A stretch of 5,307 nucleotides of DNA from Deltaproteobacteria bacterium (GTDB lineage Bacteria > Desulfobacterota > DSM-4660 > Desulfatiglandales > HGW-15): the NCBI GenBank assembly GCA_016932235.1, contig JAFGDF010000336.1, positions 1 to 5,307 on the forward strand, in the 5' to 3' direction. The notes beneath the pieces are model-generated. The model saw nothing but the letters and a program-made list of their open reading frames with translations. It was not told where the DNA came from and ran no database searches. The position numbers and the translations under genes are program-made. Below, in pieces: positions 5,146 to 5,307 of this stretch. Positions within the stretch are counted from its first letter, which is position 1. Each line of letters starts with the position of its first letter.

Positions 5146-5173
5146 GATATAACAATATATTGGGGTATGTCAA
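5146..5173 (-). promoter_or_regulatory. Candidate nrdDG promoter (sigma-70 type)
   Basis: A perfect -35, TTGACA (5173-5168), a 16-bp spacer and TATATC (5151-5146) as -10; TATCCT two bases further on, with 18-bp spacing, is an alternative. The spacer contains the palindrome CAATATATTG, the better of two NrdR-like boxes. A repressor bound there would block RNA polymerase. Confidence 0.6.
5150..5165. promoter_or_regulatory. NrdR box 1
   Basis: The core CAATATATTG (5153-5162) is a perfect palindrome and fits the published NrdR-box core CWATATATWG. NrdR is an ATP-cone/Zn-finger repressor that senses dNTP/ATP and controls ribonucleotide reductase genes through paired boxes. This box sits between the -35 and -10 of the predicted nrdDG promoter. 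Confidence 0.75.
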
Positions 5174-5179
5174 GATAAA

Positions 5180-5195
5180 AAACAATATATGGTAT
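5180..5195. promoter_or_regulatory. NrdR box 2
   Basis: The core CAATATATGG (5183-5192) differs from the NrdR-box palindrome at one base. Its centre is 30 bp from that of box 1, about three helical turns, as is usual for paired NrdR boxes. It lies just upstream of the -35. Confidence 0.7.
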
Positions 5196-5271
5196 TATAA
5201 TCGGAGATTGATGATAAGTTGAATACAATCTGCTGACTATTCCGGTGATGACTATTTCTTCAAGCCGATAT

Positions 5272-5307
5272 CTATCTGATCAGGAGGATGTGTTCAAATA
5301 TTTCGGG
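5272..5307 (-). CDS. Possible C-terminal end of an upstream minus-strand gene
   Basis: From the right edge the minus strand reads PEIFEHILLIR followed by TAG (5274-5272). Eleven codons are too few to assign a family or be sure it is coding. It agrees in strand with every other gene here. The alternative, a plus-strand start after AGGAGG at 5282-5287, lacks a start codon at normal spacing. Confidence 0.2.
   Translation of the reverse strand, partial: PEIFEHILLIR

Noticed and set aside
5196..5307. Divergent plus-strand gene from a TATAAT at 5196-5201 and AGGAGG at 5282-5287
   Set aside because: The -10 is perfect but no -35 is visible, and the only ATG/GTG codons after AGGAGG are 0-2 nt away, too close for initiation. 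The window ends before a frame can be judged.
1..5307. CRISPR array, tRNA, rRNA, insertion sequence or phage attachment site
   Set aside because: No regularly spaced direct repeats, cloverleaf-like sequence, rRNA segment, transposase gene or integrase signature was seen on either strand.

Overview
The window looks like part of an anaerobic Gram-negative bacterial chromosome. The outer-membrane TonB-type receptor argues for Gram-negative. The oxygen-sensitive class III ribonucleotide reductase (NrdD) with its radical-SAM activase (NrdG) argues for anaerobic growth. The protein style, moderate GC content and REP-like repeat would fit a Desulfobacterota-like (former deltaproteobacterial) genome, but that placement is inference. 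Every confident gene is on the minus strand, so transcription runs from right to left.

Right part (about 5307 down to 2134): a control region with two NrdR-type boxes, centres 30 bp apart, around a TTGACA/TATATC promoter. A leader of roughly 210 nt with potential stem-loops follows. Then come nrdD (ATP-cone, finger-loop cysteine, Zn-ribbon, C-terminal glycyl-radical motif) and nrdG, separated by only 3 nt. Together they make and activate the enzyme that supplies dNTPs without oxygen. The last 36 bases may hold the end of another minus-strand gene.

Middle (2133 to 1757): about 380 bases without an intact gene. It contains a decayed plus-strand fragment resembling the start of four-helix-bundle (S23/IVP-type) proteins, flanked by GATCCCGAT-type inverted repeats. 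It also holds a probable cobO promoter overlapped by an 8-bp inverted repeat that could be an operator.

Left part (1756 to 1): a corrinoid module. cobO (corrinoid adenosyltransferase) is followed 12 nt later by an unrecognised 59-codon gene with its own ribosome binding site. A REP-like palindromic unit comes next, then a promoter that starts transcription almost exactly at the first helix of a cobalamin riboswitch. The riboswitch is followed by a strong intrinsic terminator and then the 5' part of a TonB-dependent receptor, which runs off the left edge. The likely logic is corrinoid import by the riboswitch-controlled receptor and conversion to adenosylcobalamin by CobO. The NrdDG enzyme itself does not need B12, so its proximity to the B12 genes may be incidental.

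I see no clearly novel multi-gene system. The most worthwhile unknowns are the 59-aa protein next to cobO, the cobO operator-like repeat, and the structured nrdD leader.
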